NCBI GenBank assembly: GCA_022820665.1
Contig: JAJEFB010000031.1
Span: 248,001-312,000 of the forward strand
Reading direction: 5' to 3'
Length of the DNA stretch: 64,000 nucleotides
Origin: Anaerolineae bacterium
GTDB lineage: Bacteria; Chloroflexota; Anaerolineae; Aggregatilineales; Phototrophicaceae
Within the stretch, counting starts at the first letter, position 1. The number at the start of each line of letters is the position of its first letter. Under the pieces are notes generated by a model. That model saw nothing but the letters and a program-made list of their open reading frames with translations, ran no database searches and was not told the origin of the DNA. Of this stretch, positions 8,812-18,008 are shown one piece after another. Position numbers and translations under genes: made by a program.

Positions 8812-9771
8812 TTATCCGCCGCTGCCTGCCATTTCCAGGCTGACATCGTAAAGCCGGCGCGCCAGTTCGGGATCGCGGGCGTTTGGATTGGGCGATGGCA
8901 TGGGCCAGCCACCCGAACGGTTTTCACGGTTGGGATAGAGAATGCTGTTCTGGCTAAAGTACGCGCCATTGTGCTGCGGCGCATCGTCATCAAGCAGGCA
9001 GTGGAGGGTTGTTTGCGCGCCTTCGTAGGGCGTCAGGATGCCGAGCATACCGCTGAAGGGGCGCAGAACGAGATTCAATATCGCGCGGAACCACCCTGGC
9101 ATAACGCCGGACCCGAAATTCGAGCGTATCCAGCCCGGGTGCACGGAAAAGGCAGAGACGCCAGTTCCTTCAAGACGCGCGGCGAGTTCCTTGGCATGAA
9201 GGACATTTGCCAATTTGGACTGTGAATAGGCGAGCGTGGAACTGTAAGAGCGCCTTTCAAAATTGAGGTCCGCGAAATCAATGTCGGCGACGCGGCTGCG
9301 GTTGCCGACGTGCAATACGCTGGAAAGATTGACGATGCGCGCCGGGGCGCTGGCTCGCAAGACGTCCAGCAGCAATTCGGTCAGCAGAAAATGCCCCAGA
9401 TGGTTGGTGCCGAACTGGATTTCGAAGCCGTCTTCCGTCCGCCCCTCGTTTGTGACCAGACCGGCGTTGTTGACAAGTCCATCCAAGCGATCGTACGATG
9501 CGAGAAACTGGTCGGCAAAGCGCCTCACGGACTGCAAACTAGCCAGATCCAGTTTCATAATTTCGGCCGAACCGGGCAAGCGCGCGAAGCCGGCGAAGGC
9601 TTCTTTACCAGCCTCAACGCGTCGGCAAGCGCCAACGACGCGCGCGCCTTGCCGAAGCAATTGCTCACTGGTTGCCAAGCCCGTGCCCGAGTTAGCTCCT
9701 GTGACGATGTAGACGCGCCCGCTCAGGTCTTTTTGCAGCAACTTTGGATCGCACATGAGTGTCTTTGGCAT
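8812..9771 (-). CDS. Short-chain dehydrogenase/reductase (retinol-dehydrogenase-like)
   Basis: This is an NAD(P)-dependent oxidoreductase of the classical/extended SDR type. It has the cofactor motif TGANSGTG (residues about 24-31), NNAGLV (about 100) and the catalytic YSQSK (about 182). The length of 319 residues and the sequence NHLGHFLLTELLLDVL resemble retinol dehydrogenase/WWOX-like bacterial SDRs. An AAGAAGGGAAG stretch precedes the ATG at 9771. It converges with the hydrolase gene and is divergent from the GntR regulator across a 323-base gap. Its substrate is unknown, and control by the GntR protein is possible but not shown. Confidence 0.85.
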   Translation of the reverse strand: MPKTLMCDPKLLQKDLSGRVYIVTGANSGTGLATSEQLLRQGARVVGACRRVEAGKEAFAGFARLPGSAEIMKLDLASLQSVRRFADQFLASYDRLDGLVNNAGLVTNEGRTEDGFEIQFGTNHLGHFLLTELLLDVLRASAPARIVNLSSVLHVGNRSRVADIDFADLNFERRSYSSTLAYSQSKLANVLHAKELAARLEGTGVSAFSVHPGWIRSNFGSGVMPGWFRAILNLVLRPFSGMLGILTPYEGAQTTLHCLLDDDAPQHNGAYFSQNSILYPNRENRSGGWPMPSPNPNARDPELARRLYDVSLEMAGSGG

Positions 9772-10019
9772 GGCATCTTCCCTTCTTTAGAGATTGCAAT
9801 AGCTTGATCTGGCTGTCAGGAACATTAGCGAACCAAGCGAAGCGAGTTCAGTTTAACTACGCGCCCAGTATCCGCGAAGTAGCAATTCGTCGCAATTCGC
9901 GGTTCAATCCCATAATGCGCCATGACGGCATAATCCATGACGGGTCGAGAAACTAATCGGTTTTCAGCGCTGCTGTCGAGCGATTGACAGGCGCAATGGC
10001 GTTTTGCGCTCGTGGAAAC

Positions 10020-10048
10020 TTGACAAAGGTCTTCAGGTCGCATAAAAT
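10020..10048 (+). promoter_or_regulatory. Sigma-70-type promoter of the gntR-led operon
   Basis: TTGACA (10020-10025) and TAAAAT (10043-10048) are separated by 17 bases. The -10 box runs into the left arm of the palindrome at 10044-10071, so bound repressor would block polymerase. The GTG start lies 46 bases downstream of the -10 box. Confidence 0.75.
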
Positions 10049-10071
10049 TGGTAACACCACTGACCAATTTT
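10044..10071. promoter_or_regulatory. Candidate GntR operator, AAAATTGGT-N10-ACCAATTTT
   Basis: The two 9-base arms are perfectly complementary and separated by 10 bases. The half-site TTGGT/ACCAA matches those of FadR/UxuR-type GntR regulators, which usually have a much shorter centre. The site overlaps the -10 box and ends 23 bases before the regulator's start, which points to autoregulation. The regulator-operator match is inference. Confidence 0.65.
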
Positions 10072-10094
10072 CCGTATCGGAAGCGAGGTCCGTT

Positions 10095-10862
10095 GTGAAA
10101 GTCCCCTCACCGAGCGTGTCCGGCTTGCGAGCGATTGAAAAAGCAAGCGTCAAGGATCAAACCCTCGAGCAGCTGAAGAATTACATCTTGTCCGGCGTCG
10201 TGCAACTGGGCGAGCGCTTGCCCTCGGAGCGCGCCTTGGCGGACGCGCTGGGCGTGGGCCGCTACAGCGTGCGCGAGGCGCTCAAAGTGCTGGAAGCGGT
10301 TGGGCTGGTGCAATCGCGCGTGGGGGAGGGCACCTTCCTGACGACGAATACCGGCGCCAGCTTCGGGCGCATTCTGGGCTTGAGCCTGGCAACCTGGGGC
10401 GGGACGATGATCGAACTGCTGGACGCGCGCAAGATGATTGAGGTGGAAGCGGCGCGCGCAGCAGCCGAACGCGCGACCCGAGCCGACCTGGAGAACATCC
10501 AGCGCGAGTTAAGGACGATGAATACCGCGGAAGATGTCCGCGAATACCTGAAAGCCGATATGCGCTTCCATCGCTGTATTGGCGTTGCCAGCCACAACGC
10601 CATCATCAGTCAGTTCATCAACAATCTCATAGACGTGTTGGAAGAAGTCTTGCAAGAAGCGCGACTGGATACCTTGCCGGCACAGGCGGAGGGAGGCGGT
10701 ACGCACCAGGCGATCTTTGAAGCCATTGCCGATAGCGACGCGGATGCCGCCGGCGTCTTGATACGCAGTCATATTCGATTTTCGAGCGAAGTCTGGCAGA
10801 CGGTCATCTCTCTGACAGCCGATACGGAAAGCAGGAAGACGGGCGGGAAAACCCGAGAATAG
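10095..10862 (+). CDS. GntR family transcriptional regulator (FadR subfamily, FCD domain)
   Basis: This is a DNA-binding repressor that probably senses a sugar acid. The N-terminal winged helix (about residues 15-80) has LPSERALADALGVGRYSVRE and LEAVGLVQSRVGEGTFL. The C-terminal all-helical FCD domain (about 95-240) keeps the metal/effector pattern with RKMIEVEAARAAA, D-x-x-FH in DMRFHRCI and H in IRSHI. The 255-residue length fits. I chose GTG at 10095 because GAGG lies 6 bases upstream; an upstream in-frame ATG at 9984 would start before the promoter. It heads the operon with the ABC transporter, GH42 and dehydratase genes, so it is likely the local regulator induced by a pathway intermediate. 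Confidence 0.9.
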   Translation: MKVPSPSVSGLRAIEKASVKDQTLEQLKNYILSGVVQLGERLPSERALADALGVGRYSVREALKVLEAVGLVQSRVGEGTFLTTNTGASFGRILGLSLATWGGTMIELLDARKMIEVEAARAAAERATRADLENIQRELRTMNTAEDVREYLKADMRFHRCIGVASHNAIISQFINNLIDVLEEVLQEARLDTLPAQAEGGGTHQAIFEAIADSDADAAGVLIRSHIRFSSEVWQTVISLTADTESRKTGGKTRE

Positions 10863-10928
10863 GAGGCGCCTATTGACGCGCTCACGATCGACCACCGTTA
10901 GGTCCTATAGTTGTATTAAGGAGTTCTG

Positions 10929-12713
10929 ATGAGCAAGAAATTTCCCTATGACACCGCAGACCTGAAACCATCGAGAAGAGATTTTCTTAAATGGAGCGGC
11001 GCCGGCATGGCGACCGCGATGATGGCGCGATTCGGACTAGCCCCGATACTTGCGCAAAACATGGGAGAGATCCCCGCCGAATTGCACCCGGGCAGTCCGA
11101 CAAACGCGCGTGGCTGGACAACCACCTTGCCGCCCATTCCGGAGGGCATGCCGGTCGATCCGCCGGTGACGATCACGGGAAGCAGACGTGGTCCCTGGGA
11201 ATTCGCCGATGGCGACGATATTGAGAACTCGCCCTTCACGCGCCTCAATGCTGCGGTTACGGGCATCCAGTGGAAACTGGCTTTCAACTGGACTGACAAC
11301 GAGGGCGAGGTATTGCAGAAGTACAATCTCGCCATAGCCAGCGACGAATTGCCCGACTTCATGGAAACCGTGCCCTTGCAAGTCTATTCCGAGCTTTTGG
11401 AGAATGACTTGCTGGAAGACATCACCGATGTTTACGAAGAAGTGGCGCATCCGGTATGGCTGAAAGAGGCGATGAGCTTCAGCGATGGTATCGCCTGGCG
11501 TCTGGCCGAGGTCAACGGTCGCAAGATGGGCTTGCCTTATATCGAGCAGGCGGCGCAGAACGACAAAGTCTTGTGGATCCGGCAAGATTGGCTGGACGCG
11601 GTAGGCATGAGCGCGCCGACCACGATCGAAGAATTACACGCTGTCGCCACCGCTTTCAAGGAAGCTGATATGGGCCAGGGCGGCGATGGCGCCACGCTGG
11701 GCATCGCCGCCAATCGCCAGTTGAACACCTGGTACTGCTCGCTGGATCCGATCTTCGGCGCCTGGGGCGTGATGCCGACTTTCTGGACGCCGGACGAGAA
11801 TGGCGACTTGCAATATGATAGCGTTCGGCCCGAGATTAAGGAAGTGCTTGGGACACTGCGGGCTTGGTATAGCGAAGGGCTGCTCGCGCAAGATTTCTTC
11901 ACCTTCGCGCCCTGGCAGAATGCGGGCACGCATATTGGCGGCAATCTGGCAGGCATCATGTATTCGCCCGCCTTTGGGGCGGTCTATGGCTTGCCGGACA
12001 GCGTCGCCAACGATCCGGACGCGCGTTGGACCTTCGGCGATATCCCCACGGGACCGACCGGCATCAAGAAGAAAGCCTGGAGCAATCCGGTGCCCGATAC
12101 AGTCTACTGCTTCCGCAAAGGCTTTGAACATGTCGACCTGGTTTTGAAGCAGATCGCCTGGTGGGCTGAACTGCTGCAAAACCCGGCCAACCGCTATCAC
12201 GGCTTTGAAGGCACAGATTACTTTTGGCGGAATGAAGACGGCGAGTTGGACCCGATGGGCAGCACGCTGGATCTGAATGGCTACGACAGCACCAAGCATA
12301 TTTGGGGACCTCCCGGCACCAATGGCGGCAGCCGCACCGATCCCTTCTTCGAGACAAACTGGATCAAGGAACGCCGCGATGTCTGGGCGAATACGCCCGA
12401 GGACGAGCGCGATGCCTTGATGGAAGCGTTCCTGGGTGGCGATCCGCTATCGGTCTTGTGGGACGAGGCGAATGTCTTCGCTGTTGATCACTGGGAAGCC
12501 GATGGCATCAAGAACCACTTCCTCACCGTGCCGACGCGAACGATGGAACGGGCAGGCACGTCGTTGGAAGGCTTGGAAGCCGAGACCTTCATCAATATCA
12601 TCACTGGCCAGGAATCGCTGGACCGCTTCGACTCCTTCGCGGAGGAATGGCGCTCCGGCGGTGGCGACCGCATCACTGACGAAGTCAACGAGTGGTGGCA
12701 CGGGCAGATGTAG
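10929..12713 (+). CDS. Tat-exported ABC solute-binding protein (oligosaccharide, LplA/YtcQ-like)
   Basis: This is the ligand-capture component of the second importer. The N-terminus carries a twin-arginine signal, SRRDFLK at residues 15-21, then a weakly hydrophobic helix and a cut site near ILAQ. The protein is therefore predicted to be exported folded through Tat, unlike the Sec signal of the binding protein at 4180. The mature part (about 550 residues) is larger than family-1 proteins and pairs with LplB/YtcP-like permeases. An AAGGAG lies 5 bases before the ATG. It sits 66 bases after gntR without a clear promoter of its own. The ligand is probably an oligosaccharide, given the GH42 gene downstream. 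Confidence 0.88.
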   Translation: MSKKFPYDTADLKPSRRDFLKWSGAGMATAMMARFGLAPILAQNMGEIPAELHPGSPTNARGWTTTLPPIPEGMPVDPPVTITGSRRGPWEFADGDDIENSPFTRLNAAVTGIQWKLAFNWTDNEGEVLQKYNLAIASDELPDFMETVPLQVYSELLENDLLEDITDVYEEVAHPVWLKEAMSFSDGIAWRLAEVNGRKMGLPYIEQAAQNDKVLWIRQDWLDAVGMSAPTTIEELHAVATAFKEADMGQGGDGATLGIAANRQLNTWYCSLDPIFGAWGVMPTFWTPDENGDLQYDSVRPEIKEVLGTLRAWYSEGLLAQDFFTFAPWQNAGTHIGGNLAGIMYSPAFGAVYGLPDSVANDPDARWTFGDIPTGPTGIKKKAWSNPVPDTVYCFRKGFEHVDLVLKQIAWWAELLQNPANRYHGFEGTDYFWRNEDGELDPMGSTLDLNGYDSTKHIWGPPGTNGGSRTDPFFETNWIKERRDVWANTPEDERDALMEAFLGGDPLSVLWDEANVFAVDHWEADGIKNHFLTVPTRTMERAGTSLEGLEAETFINIITGQESLDRFDSFAEEWRSGGGDRITDEVNEWWHGQM

Positions 12714-12720
12714 TCCGGAT

Positions 12721-12768
12721 CCCCCCATCCCCTAAATCCCCTTCCCCCACAAGGAGGGAAGGGGACTT
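12721..12768 (+). repeat. G/C-rich hairpin repeat, copy 1
   Basis: The unit is CCCCATCCCC, a short spacer, then CCCCTTCCCCCA, a small loop, and GAGGGAAGGGGACTT. It forms a 9-bp stem, CCCCTTCCC/GGGAAGGGG. It lies between the binding-protein stop (12713) and the first permease start (12786), inside an operon. The same unit recurs at 55067 and twice at 60201-60343. Confidence 0.8.
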
Positions 12769-12785
12769 AACCGCAGAGCGAGCGC

Positions 12786-13685
12786 ATGACATTCAAACAG
12801 TACATGAAGCGCGCTTGGCCCTTGTACGTCATGATCGTGCCTGGGCTGATTTTCGTGCTTCTGTTTCGTTACTATCCGATGTATGGGGTGGTCATCGCTT
12901 TTCAGGATTTTAGCCCGGCCAAGGGTTTCGCCGGATCGCCCTGGATCGGCTGGGAGAATTTCGAATTTTTCTTTTCGCTGCCGGAGTTCGGACGGATCTT
13001 CAGCAATACGTTGATCATCTCGATTTCGAAGATTGTCGCTGATCAGGTAGGCGCGGTTATTCTGGCGTTATTGCTGAACGAGGCGCGGCGCATCCTGTTC
13101 CGCCGTACGATTCAGACATTGATCTATTTGCCGCATTTTCTTTCCTGGATCGTGCTGGGCGGCATCCTTCTCGATATCCTTTCGGCGGGCGGCATACTCA
13201 ATCAAGCCATTGGCGCCTTGGGGATCAAGCCGCAGTTGTGGCTGGGCAGCAACGACTGGTTCCGCGGTACTGTGATCAGTTCGGGCTTTTGGAAGAACGT
13301 CGGATTCTCGACCATTGTTTATCTGGCGGCGCTGACGGCGATCAACCCGGTCTTGCACGAGGCGGCGGCGATCGACGGCGCTGGGCGCTTCCGCCGCATC
13401 TGGCATATCACCTTGCCCGGCATCCGCCCCACGATTGTTCTGCTGGCGGCGCTGAGTTTGGGGGATGTGCTGCAAGCCGGCTTCGAGCAGATACTGACGC
13501 TCTACAGCCCGGCGGTTTATCGCAGCGGCGATATCATCGATACCTTCGTCTATCGCGTTGGATTGATCTCGGCACAGTACAGTCTGGCGGGAGCCGTCGG
13601 CTTGTTCAAGTCCTTCATTGGTTTCGGCTTGATCGTGCTTTCTTATTGGCTGGCGGACCGCTACGCCGGTTATCGCATCTTGTAG
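12786..13685 (+). CDS. ABC transporter permease (LplB/YteP type)
   Basis: This is a membrane subunit of the second importer, with six predicted helices beginning at WPLYVMIVPGLIFVLLF. The typical YYPMYGVVIAFQDFSPAKG follows the first helix, and the EAA loop is HEAAAIDGAGRFRRIW (about residue 190). The 299-residue length is normal. It starts 18 bases after the hairpin repeat, which may set its expression relative to the binding protein. Its partner permease starts 11 bases downstream. No ATPase gene is present in the operon. Confidence 0.92.
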   Translation: MTFKQYMKRAWPLYVMIVPGLIFVLLFRYYPMYGVVIAFQDFSPAKGFAGSPWIGWENFEFFFSLPEFGRIFSNTLIISISKIVADQVGAVILALLLNEARRILFRRTIQTLIYLPHFLSWIVLGGILLDILSAGGILNQAIGALGIKPQLWLGSNDWFRGTVISSGFWKNVGFSTIVYLAALTAINPVLHEAAAIDGAGRFRRIWHITLPGIRPTIVLLAALSLGDVLQAGFEQILTLYSPAVYRSGDIIDTFVYRVGLISAQYSLAGAVGLFKSFIGFGLIVLSYWLADRYAGYRIL

Positions 13686-13695
13686 GGGCTGAGAC

Positions 13696-14577
13696 ATGAT
13701 CCGCGACAGGAACTGGTTCAGCCGCCTCTTCGACGGCGCCAATTATATCTTTCTGACATTGTTTGCCGTGCTTTGCCTGCTACCCTTGATTCATATCTTC
13801 GCCGTTTCGCTGAGCGGGCGGGCGCCGGCGACAGCTGGTTTCGTATCCTTTTGGCCCATCGACTTCACGCTGGAGAACTACGAACAAGTGATGGGTTCGC
13901 GCAATTTCCTGCGTTCGCTTGCCATATCGGTAGCGCGCGTGCTGACCGGCACCAGCTTGAGCATGATTCTGGTCATATTGACCGCCTATCCACTGTCGAA
14001 GACGCCGCGGGTCTTCAGGGGCCGCACGATCTTCATCTGGTTCTTTGTCTTTGCCATGCTCTTTGATGGCGGCCTGATTCCGTCCTTTCTGGTCGTGCGC
14101 AGCCTGGGATTGCTGAACACGCTGGGCGCGCTGATCTTGCCCAATGCCGTGCCGATATTCAGCGTGATCTTGATGATGAATTTCTTCCGCGACGTGCCGA
14201 AGGAACTGGAAGAATCGGCCTTGATCGACGGCGCCTCGCACTGGCGCGTTTTGTGGCATATTTACATTCCGCTGTCGCTGCCCGCCATCGCTACCTTGAC
14301 GCTCTTCTCGGCGGTCAACCACTGGAATGCCTGGTTTGATGGATTGATCTACATGACCGATACCGCCAACTATCCTATGCAGACCTTCCTGCGCACCGTG
14401 ATTGTCACTCTGGACCTGACGCAGGTGGGCATCAATCCGCAAGATTTGCAGCGGCTTTCCGACCGGGCCATCCGCGGCGCGCAAATCATCGTGGCGACTG
14501 TACCGATTCTGATCGTGTATCCCTTTTTGCAGCGCTATTTCATCTCGGGCATCAAGCTGGGCGCTGTAAAGGAGTAA
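13696..14577 (+). CDS. ABC transporter permease (YtcP/LplC type)
   Basis: This is the second membrane subunit of the oligosaccharide importer. It has six helices, from YIFLTLFAVLCLLPLIHIFA onward, and the EAA loop EESALIDGASHWRVLWHI near residue 172. The C-terminus QRYFISGIKLGAVKE is characteristic of the YtcP/LplC branch. The length of 293 residues is usual. The stop is 3 bases before the GH42 start and an AAGGAG at the gene end serves that gene, so the two are translationally close. Confidence 0.92.
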   Translation: MIRDRNWFSRLFDGANYIFLTLFAVLCLLPLIHIFAVSLSGRAPATAGFVSFWPIDFTLENYEQVMGSRNFLRSLAISVARVLTGTSLSMILVILTAYPLSKTPRVFRGRTIFIWFFVFAMLFDGGLIPSFLVVRSLGLLNTLGALILPNAVPIFSVILMMNFFRDVPKELEESALIDGASHWRVLWHIYIPLSLPAIATLTLFSAVNHWNAWFDGLIYMTDTANYPMQTFLRTVIVTLDLTQVGINPQDLQRLSDRAIRGAQIIVATVPILIVYPFLQRYFISGIKLGAVKE

Positions 14578-14580
14578 GAT

Positions 14581-16779
14581 GTGAGTATCCAACCTGTCTT
14601 CGGCGAGAATGTTTTCCCCTTTGGCACGCATGTTTATCGCGAACCTTGCCTGGATCTGGAGGCGGTGCTGGCGGATTTGCCGCTATTGAAGGACTACGGC
14701 TTCAACATGATCAAGATTCAGGAACACTGGTCGGCGGACGAGCCGCGCGAGGGCGAATACGATTTTACGCGCATTGAGCGCTTGGTCAGGCGAGCCGGGG
14801 AACTTGATCTGGGCATCTATCTTGGTTTGACCATGGAGCAGGCACCGGCTTGGGTCTGGCGGAAATTCCCGGATTGTCACTTCGTATATTCGGATGGACG
14901 CCGGCACAATCAGCCAGCTCAATATACCATTCCCATGGATGGCAAGCCGGGACCCTGTTGGGATCATCCGGGCGTGCGGGACGCGGCGGCGCGTTTCATC
15001 GCCGAGTTGGCGCGTACACTGGGGCAATACAGAAATATCTGGGCTTGGAATACCTTTCAAGAGATCGGATTTTGGCCCAACACGGCGGGAAAGCTGGGAT
15101 TCTGTTACTGTCCGCATACGCTGGCGCGCTTCCGCGAATGGCTGCGGGAAAAATACGACAGTCTGGACGCGCTGAACGCGACCTGGCAGATCAATTACGG
15201 CGCCTGGGACGAGGTTGAACCGCCGCGGCGCGAGGAGCCGCTGGCGCCCTTTATAGATTGGCGCTATTTCATGGACGATGTCTACATGGCGCGCGCCCTC
15301 GGTTTCAAAACGCGGGCACTGCGCGAAAATGACCCGTATCAGCGACCGGTCTTTAGCCACGCAGATACGCCGCGCGTTGGATCCGGCGCCGAGTGGGCTT
15401 GGGCGCGCGCCGGCGACTTTTTCGGCACCAGCAATTATCCCAAGTGGAATAACGGCCACCCCTGGGATGATCCGATCGACAGCGAACCGCAGGCGCTGCA
15501 CTATGAAATATGGGAAGAGATGATGCTCTGTACCGATTTGGCGCGCTGCAATAATGGGCGTGATCGCGCGCTGTGGGGCGCCGAGTTTCAGGGCGGACCT
15601 ATCTCGACTTCCTTGCATTATGGGCGAAAGCCGACGCCCAAGGACCTGCGCGTTTGGATGCTGGCGGGTTTGGCTTGTGGCATGACCGGCATCAGTTTTT
15701 GGAATCATCGCGTCGAGCGCTTCTGGAAAGAAGCCAACGGCTTTGGATTGCTTGATCCGACCGGCAACAGCAGCGAGCGGATGGATGCTGCGAGCCGCAT
15801 CGGCAAGGCGATACAGCGGCATGGCGAGTTTTTCTCGGGGGCGCAGCCGCCACGAGCCCGGGTCGCCATACTGGTCAACGAAGACCTCTATCACTTCTTC
15901 CAAGCTTGCAATGGGGAGGTGATCCATCACTATCGTTACAATATGCGCGGGATTTACGCGCGCTTGTGGCGCCTGGGCATCGCCGTCGACTTCCTGGATG
16001 CGGAGGAGGTCGCGGCCGGCGACCTGCGCCATTACCAGGCGGCGATACTTTCGATGCCGCTCAGCCTGGACGCCGAATATTTCGCTCATTTGATTGACTT
16101 CGCGCGGGGTGGCGGTACTTTGATCAGCGAAGCGTGTCCGGGCCGCTGGGACAAGTATGGCTGGTGTACCGTGGCGCAGATGGTAGATGGTGGCGAGGAG
16201 TTGTTCGGCGCAAGACACGAGGACTTGGTGATGGTATCGGAGCCGGAGGAGGAACGTCGCTGGATGCCTGAGCAACGCCGTTTTGGCGAATTCGACGCCG
16301 CGGTCAAAGTGACGGGAATTGGAGATTTCGCCGATATAGAAGTGCTGGCCAGTTTCTACTTGCAGAGTCTGGAACCGGTGGCGGCGGAAGCTATTCTGAG
16401 GAGGGGAGACCGCGTTACCGGCGTGATGAATCGGCTCGGCGCAGGGAGCGGCGTCTTGATCGGCACGTTCCTTGGATTCGGCGCTTTAGCGTACCGAGAT
16501 GTGGACCGAGGCACCGATCGGTTTTTGGAGGCGTTGCTGGGCAAAGCCGGCGTCAAGCCCGATCGCTGTGGCGGGCTGTTGCGCCGCCGCCGCGGGTATA
16601 ATGGCGCCGAAGCCTGGTTCTTTATCAATGCGAGCGCCGCAGCGGTCTGCGAGACAATCAGCAAGGAGAGCTTCAAGGTTGTCCGTCCTTTTCTCGACGA
16701 AAACATCTTGAATGAAGATAGCAACAGCTTTCAGCTCCGCGTTGAGGGGATGAACCTAGCTTGCGTTCTGCTTGAATAG
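14581..16779 (+). CDS. Glycoside hydrolase family 42 (beta-galactosidase-like)
   Basis: This retaining exo-glycosidase is expected to release galactose or arabinose units. The start is GTG, with AAGGAG 6 bases upstream; the preceding ATG is followed directly by TGA. The TIM barrel (about 1-400) has NMIKIQEHWSADEPREGEYD, the acid/base Glu in WNTFQEIG (about 161) and the nucleophile Glu in ALWGAEFQGG (about 335). A glutaminase-like trimerisation domain (about 410-620) and a short beta domain follow. The length of 732 residues is slightly above the usual 650-700. There is no signal peptide, so it acts inside the cell on sugars imported by the adjoining transporter. Confidence 0.88.
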   Translation: MSIQPVFGENVFPFGTHVYREPCLDLEAVLADLPLLKDYGFNMIKIQEHWSADEPREGEYDFTRIERLVRRAGELDLGIYLGLTMEQAPAWVWRKFPDCHFVYSDGRRHNQPAQYTIPMDGKPGPCWDHPGVRDAAARFIAELARTLGQYRNIWAWNTFQEIGFWPNTAGKLGFCYCPHTLARFREWLREKYDSLDALNATWQINYGAWDEVEPPRREEPLAPFIDWRYFMDDVYMARALGFKTRALRENDPYQRPVFSHADTPRVGSGAEWAWARAGDFFGTSNYPKWNNGHPWDDPIDSEPQALHYEIWEEMMLCTDLARCNNGRDRALWGAEFQGGPISTSLHYGRKPTPKDLRVWMLAGLACGMTGISFWNHRVERFWKEANGFGLLDPTGNSSERMDAASRIGKAIQRHGEFFSGAQPPRARVAILVNEDLYHFFQACNGEVIHHYRYNMRGIYARLWRLGIAVDFLDAEEVAAGDLRHYQAAILSMPLSLDAEYFAHLIDFARGGGTLISEACPGRWDKYGWCTVAQMVDGGEELFGARHEDLVMVSEPEEERRWMPEQRRFGEFDAAVKVTGIGDFADIEVLASFYLQSLEPVAAEAILRRGDRVTGVMNRLGAGSGVLIGTFLGFGALAYRDVDRGTDRFLEALLGKAGVKPDRCGGLLRRRRGYNGAEAWFFINASAAAVCETISKESFKVVRPFLDENILNEDSNSFQLRVEGMNLACVLLE

Positions 16780-16838
16780 ATCTAGCGGTTGTCTTTGGAG
16801 GAGCAAATGCCCATTATCAGATTTAACAGGATTGCATT

Positions 16839-18008
16839 ATGAAAATCACCCGCATTGATTGCCATGTACTGTTGGTTCCGGAGTATCACACGGAGGCATG
16901 TTCCTCGGCGCAGGATGACTTGGTGGTGGAAATCCATACCGACGAGGGAATCGTCGGCATCGGCGAAACCGATGTGAATCCCTGGATCGCGCGCGCTTGC
17001 ATCCAGGCGCGGGGCACCCACATTATGGGATTGGGCCTCGAGGAAATGCTGATCGGCGAGGATCCCATGCAACCAGAAGCTATCTGGCAAAAGCTCTACA
17101 GCGGCTCCAAGATGAACGGGCGGCGCGGGGCGCTGATCTGCGCGATGGGCGCGATAGACATGGCGCTTTGGGACATCAAGGGCAAGGCGCTCGGTCTGCC
17201 GGTTTACAAGTTGCTTGGAGGGGCGGTGAAGGATTCGATCAGGCCTTATGCCTCGCTGCTGCCCATCGGCGATACGCTGCAAGAATACCGAGATTCGCTG
17301 AAGGAAAAACTATTGCAAGCGAAGGCGTTCGGTTTCAAGGCGGCCAAACTGGAGATCTGCATCAACGGACCGTATACCCATAACGCCCTGCAGGAACATG
17401 ACGACCATGTCGCCGGGATCGTGGCGGAATGCCGTGAAGCCGTTGGCGACGAGATGACGCTGATGGTCGATGTCGCCTATGCCTGGGACGATGCGCGAAC
17501 GGCTCTGCGCGTAATCAAGCAGTTGGCGCATTTTGATCTGTTCTTTTTGGAGACGCCGATCAACATCGACGATCTGGAGGGATACGCCTTTATCAATGCC
17601 AATTCACCGATACGGATCGCGGCCGGCGAATGGCAGAATACGCATTGGGAATTCCTTGATTTGGCGCACCGCGGCAAGCTCGATGTATTGCAACCCGATG
17701 TCGGTCGCGTAGGCGGCTTCACCGAGGCGCGCAAGGTCACGCAGTTGGCGTCGGATTATGGACGGCTGGTGGTGCCGCATTGCTGGAAGACGGGCATTGG
17801 CATCGCGGCCAGCGCGCATTTAGGTTTCGCGGCCGCCTGCTGTCCCTTCATCGAATTTCTGCCGGCGCATTTGTCGGAATCTGTTTTGCGCGACGAACTC
17901 GTCGCCGATGAACTGCAGATGGTCGACGGCGAGATTCCGCTGCCACAGAAGCCGGGCCTCGGCATCGAACTGAACCGGGACGCGCTGCAGCGATACCTGG
18001 TGGACTAG
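16839..18008 (+). CDS. Enolase-superfamily sugar-acid dehydratase (mandelate racemase subgroup)
   Basis: The family abstracts a proton alpha to a carboxylate and here probably dehydrates an aldonate to a 2-keto-3-deoxy acid. Metal and catalytic residues are visible in order: Lys in KAAKLEIC (about 169), Asp in MVDVAYAWD (about 210), Glu in FLETPI (about 237), Glu in AAGEWQ (about 262), Asp in QPDVGRVGG (about 286) and His in PHCWKTG (about 314). This is the MR pattern, not that of mannonate dehydratases. The length of 389 residues is normal. It ends the gntR-led operon and its TAG stop overlaps that of the convergent DapA-family gene. The exact sugar acid is not determinable. Confidence 0.88.
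   Translation: MKITRIDCHVLLVPEYHTEACSSAQDDLVVEIHTDEGIVGIGETDVNPWIARACIQARGTHIMGLGLEEMLIGEDPMQPEAIWQKLYSGSKMNGRRGALICAMGAIDMALWDIKGKALGLPVYKLLGGAVKDSIRPYASLLPIGDTLQEYRDSLKEKLLQAKAFGFKAAKLEICINGPYTHNALQEHDDHVAGIVAECREAVGDEMTLMVDVAYAWDDARTALRVIKQLAHFDLFFLETPINIDDLEGYAFINANSPIRIAAGEWQNTHWEFLDLAHRGKLDVLQPDVGRVGGFTEARKVTQLASDYGRLVVPHCWKTGIGIAASAHLGFAAACCPFIEFLPAHLSESVLRDELVADELQMVDGEIPLPQKPGLGIELNRDALQRYLVD

Larger units (their letters stand above)
9772..10094. other. Divergent intergenic region between the SDR and GntR genes
   Basis: There is no gene here. It contains the strong promoter and operator of the GntR-led operon at 10020-10071, and must also hold the promoter of the minus-strand SDR, which I could not place. 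No tRNA or other RNA gene is visible. Confidence 0.6.

Noticed and set aside
14683..16275. 530-codon frame antisense to the GH42 gene
   Set aside because: The GH42 frame has both catalytic Glu residues and a start with a good ribosome site; the antisense frame has no family features.
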